A stretch of DNA of 6,133 nucleotides, from positions 1 to 6,133 of the forward strand of contig CALAZX010000029.1 in NCBI GenBank assembly GCA_937926555.1, written 5' to 3'. This document shows, piece after piece, positions 4,998 to 6,133 of the stretch (its first letter is position 1; each line of letters begins with the position of its first letter). Source of the stretch: an uncultured Negativicutes bacterium. Its GTDB lineage: Bacteria > Bacillota > Negativicutes > Acidaminococcales > Acidaminococcaceae. The position numbers and the translations under genes were made by a program. The notes under the pieces were generated by a model. That model saw only the letters and a list, made by a program, of their open reading frames with translations, made no database searches and was not told where the DNA came from.

Positions 4998-6133
<1,136 letters not shown>

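Overview
The window looks like a chromosomal segment of a moderately GC-rich member of the Firmicutes. The rplU-prp-rpmA order, the N-terminally extended L27 and the Prp protease are Firmicutes-type characters. The L27 N-terminus (MFKIILQLHA followed by HKKGTGSS) reminds me of Negativicutes such as Acidaminococcus, Megasphaera or Veillonella. That placement is recalled from memory and was not checked by a search. No mobile element, CRISPR array, tRNA or rRNA was seen.

Layout, left to right. Bases 1-123 carry no gene; they hold a TGCACA/TGTGCA inverted repeat and a weak leftward promoter-like pair. A minus-strand acyltransferase-3 family membrane protein (185-1315) follows, with a terminator at 124-149 and its own -10 box at 1389-1394. 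Next is the minus-strand operon rplU-prp-rpmA (2424 down to 1486). It has a strong promoter (TTGACA-17-TAATAT), a roughly 100-nt leader of the L21-leader type and a terminator at 1442-1471. Then come a minus-strand EamA/DMT exporter (2655-3650) and a minus-strand serine O-acetyltransferase (3760-4722), with a terminator hairpin between them. Last is glyA (serine hydroxymethyltransferase), on the plus strand from 4998 and running off the right edge. glyA and cysE are divergent, and each has a clear promoter in the shared 275-bp intergenic region.

How the genes work together. The left operon makes ribosomal proteins L21 and L27 plus the cysteine protease that trims the L27 extension before 50S assembly. 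The right half is a serine branch point: GlyA turns serine into glycine and a one-carbon unit, and CysE turns serine into O-acetylserine for cysteine synthesis. The exporter downstream of cysE may move a related metabolite, but only its position suggests this.

Nothing here is a clearly new system. The most interesting signals are a His replacing Phe at the L27 cleavage site, a long inverted repeat enclosing the -35 box of the rplU promoter, a long structured cysE leader, and similar ATGTA/TACAT dyads at the cysE and glyA promoters. Three of the seven genes appear to use GTG or TTG starts.
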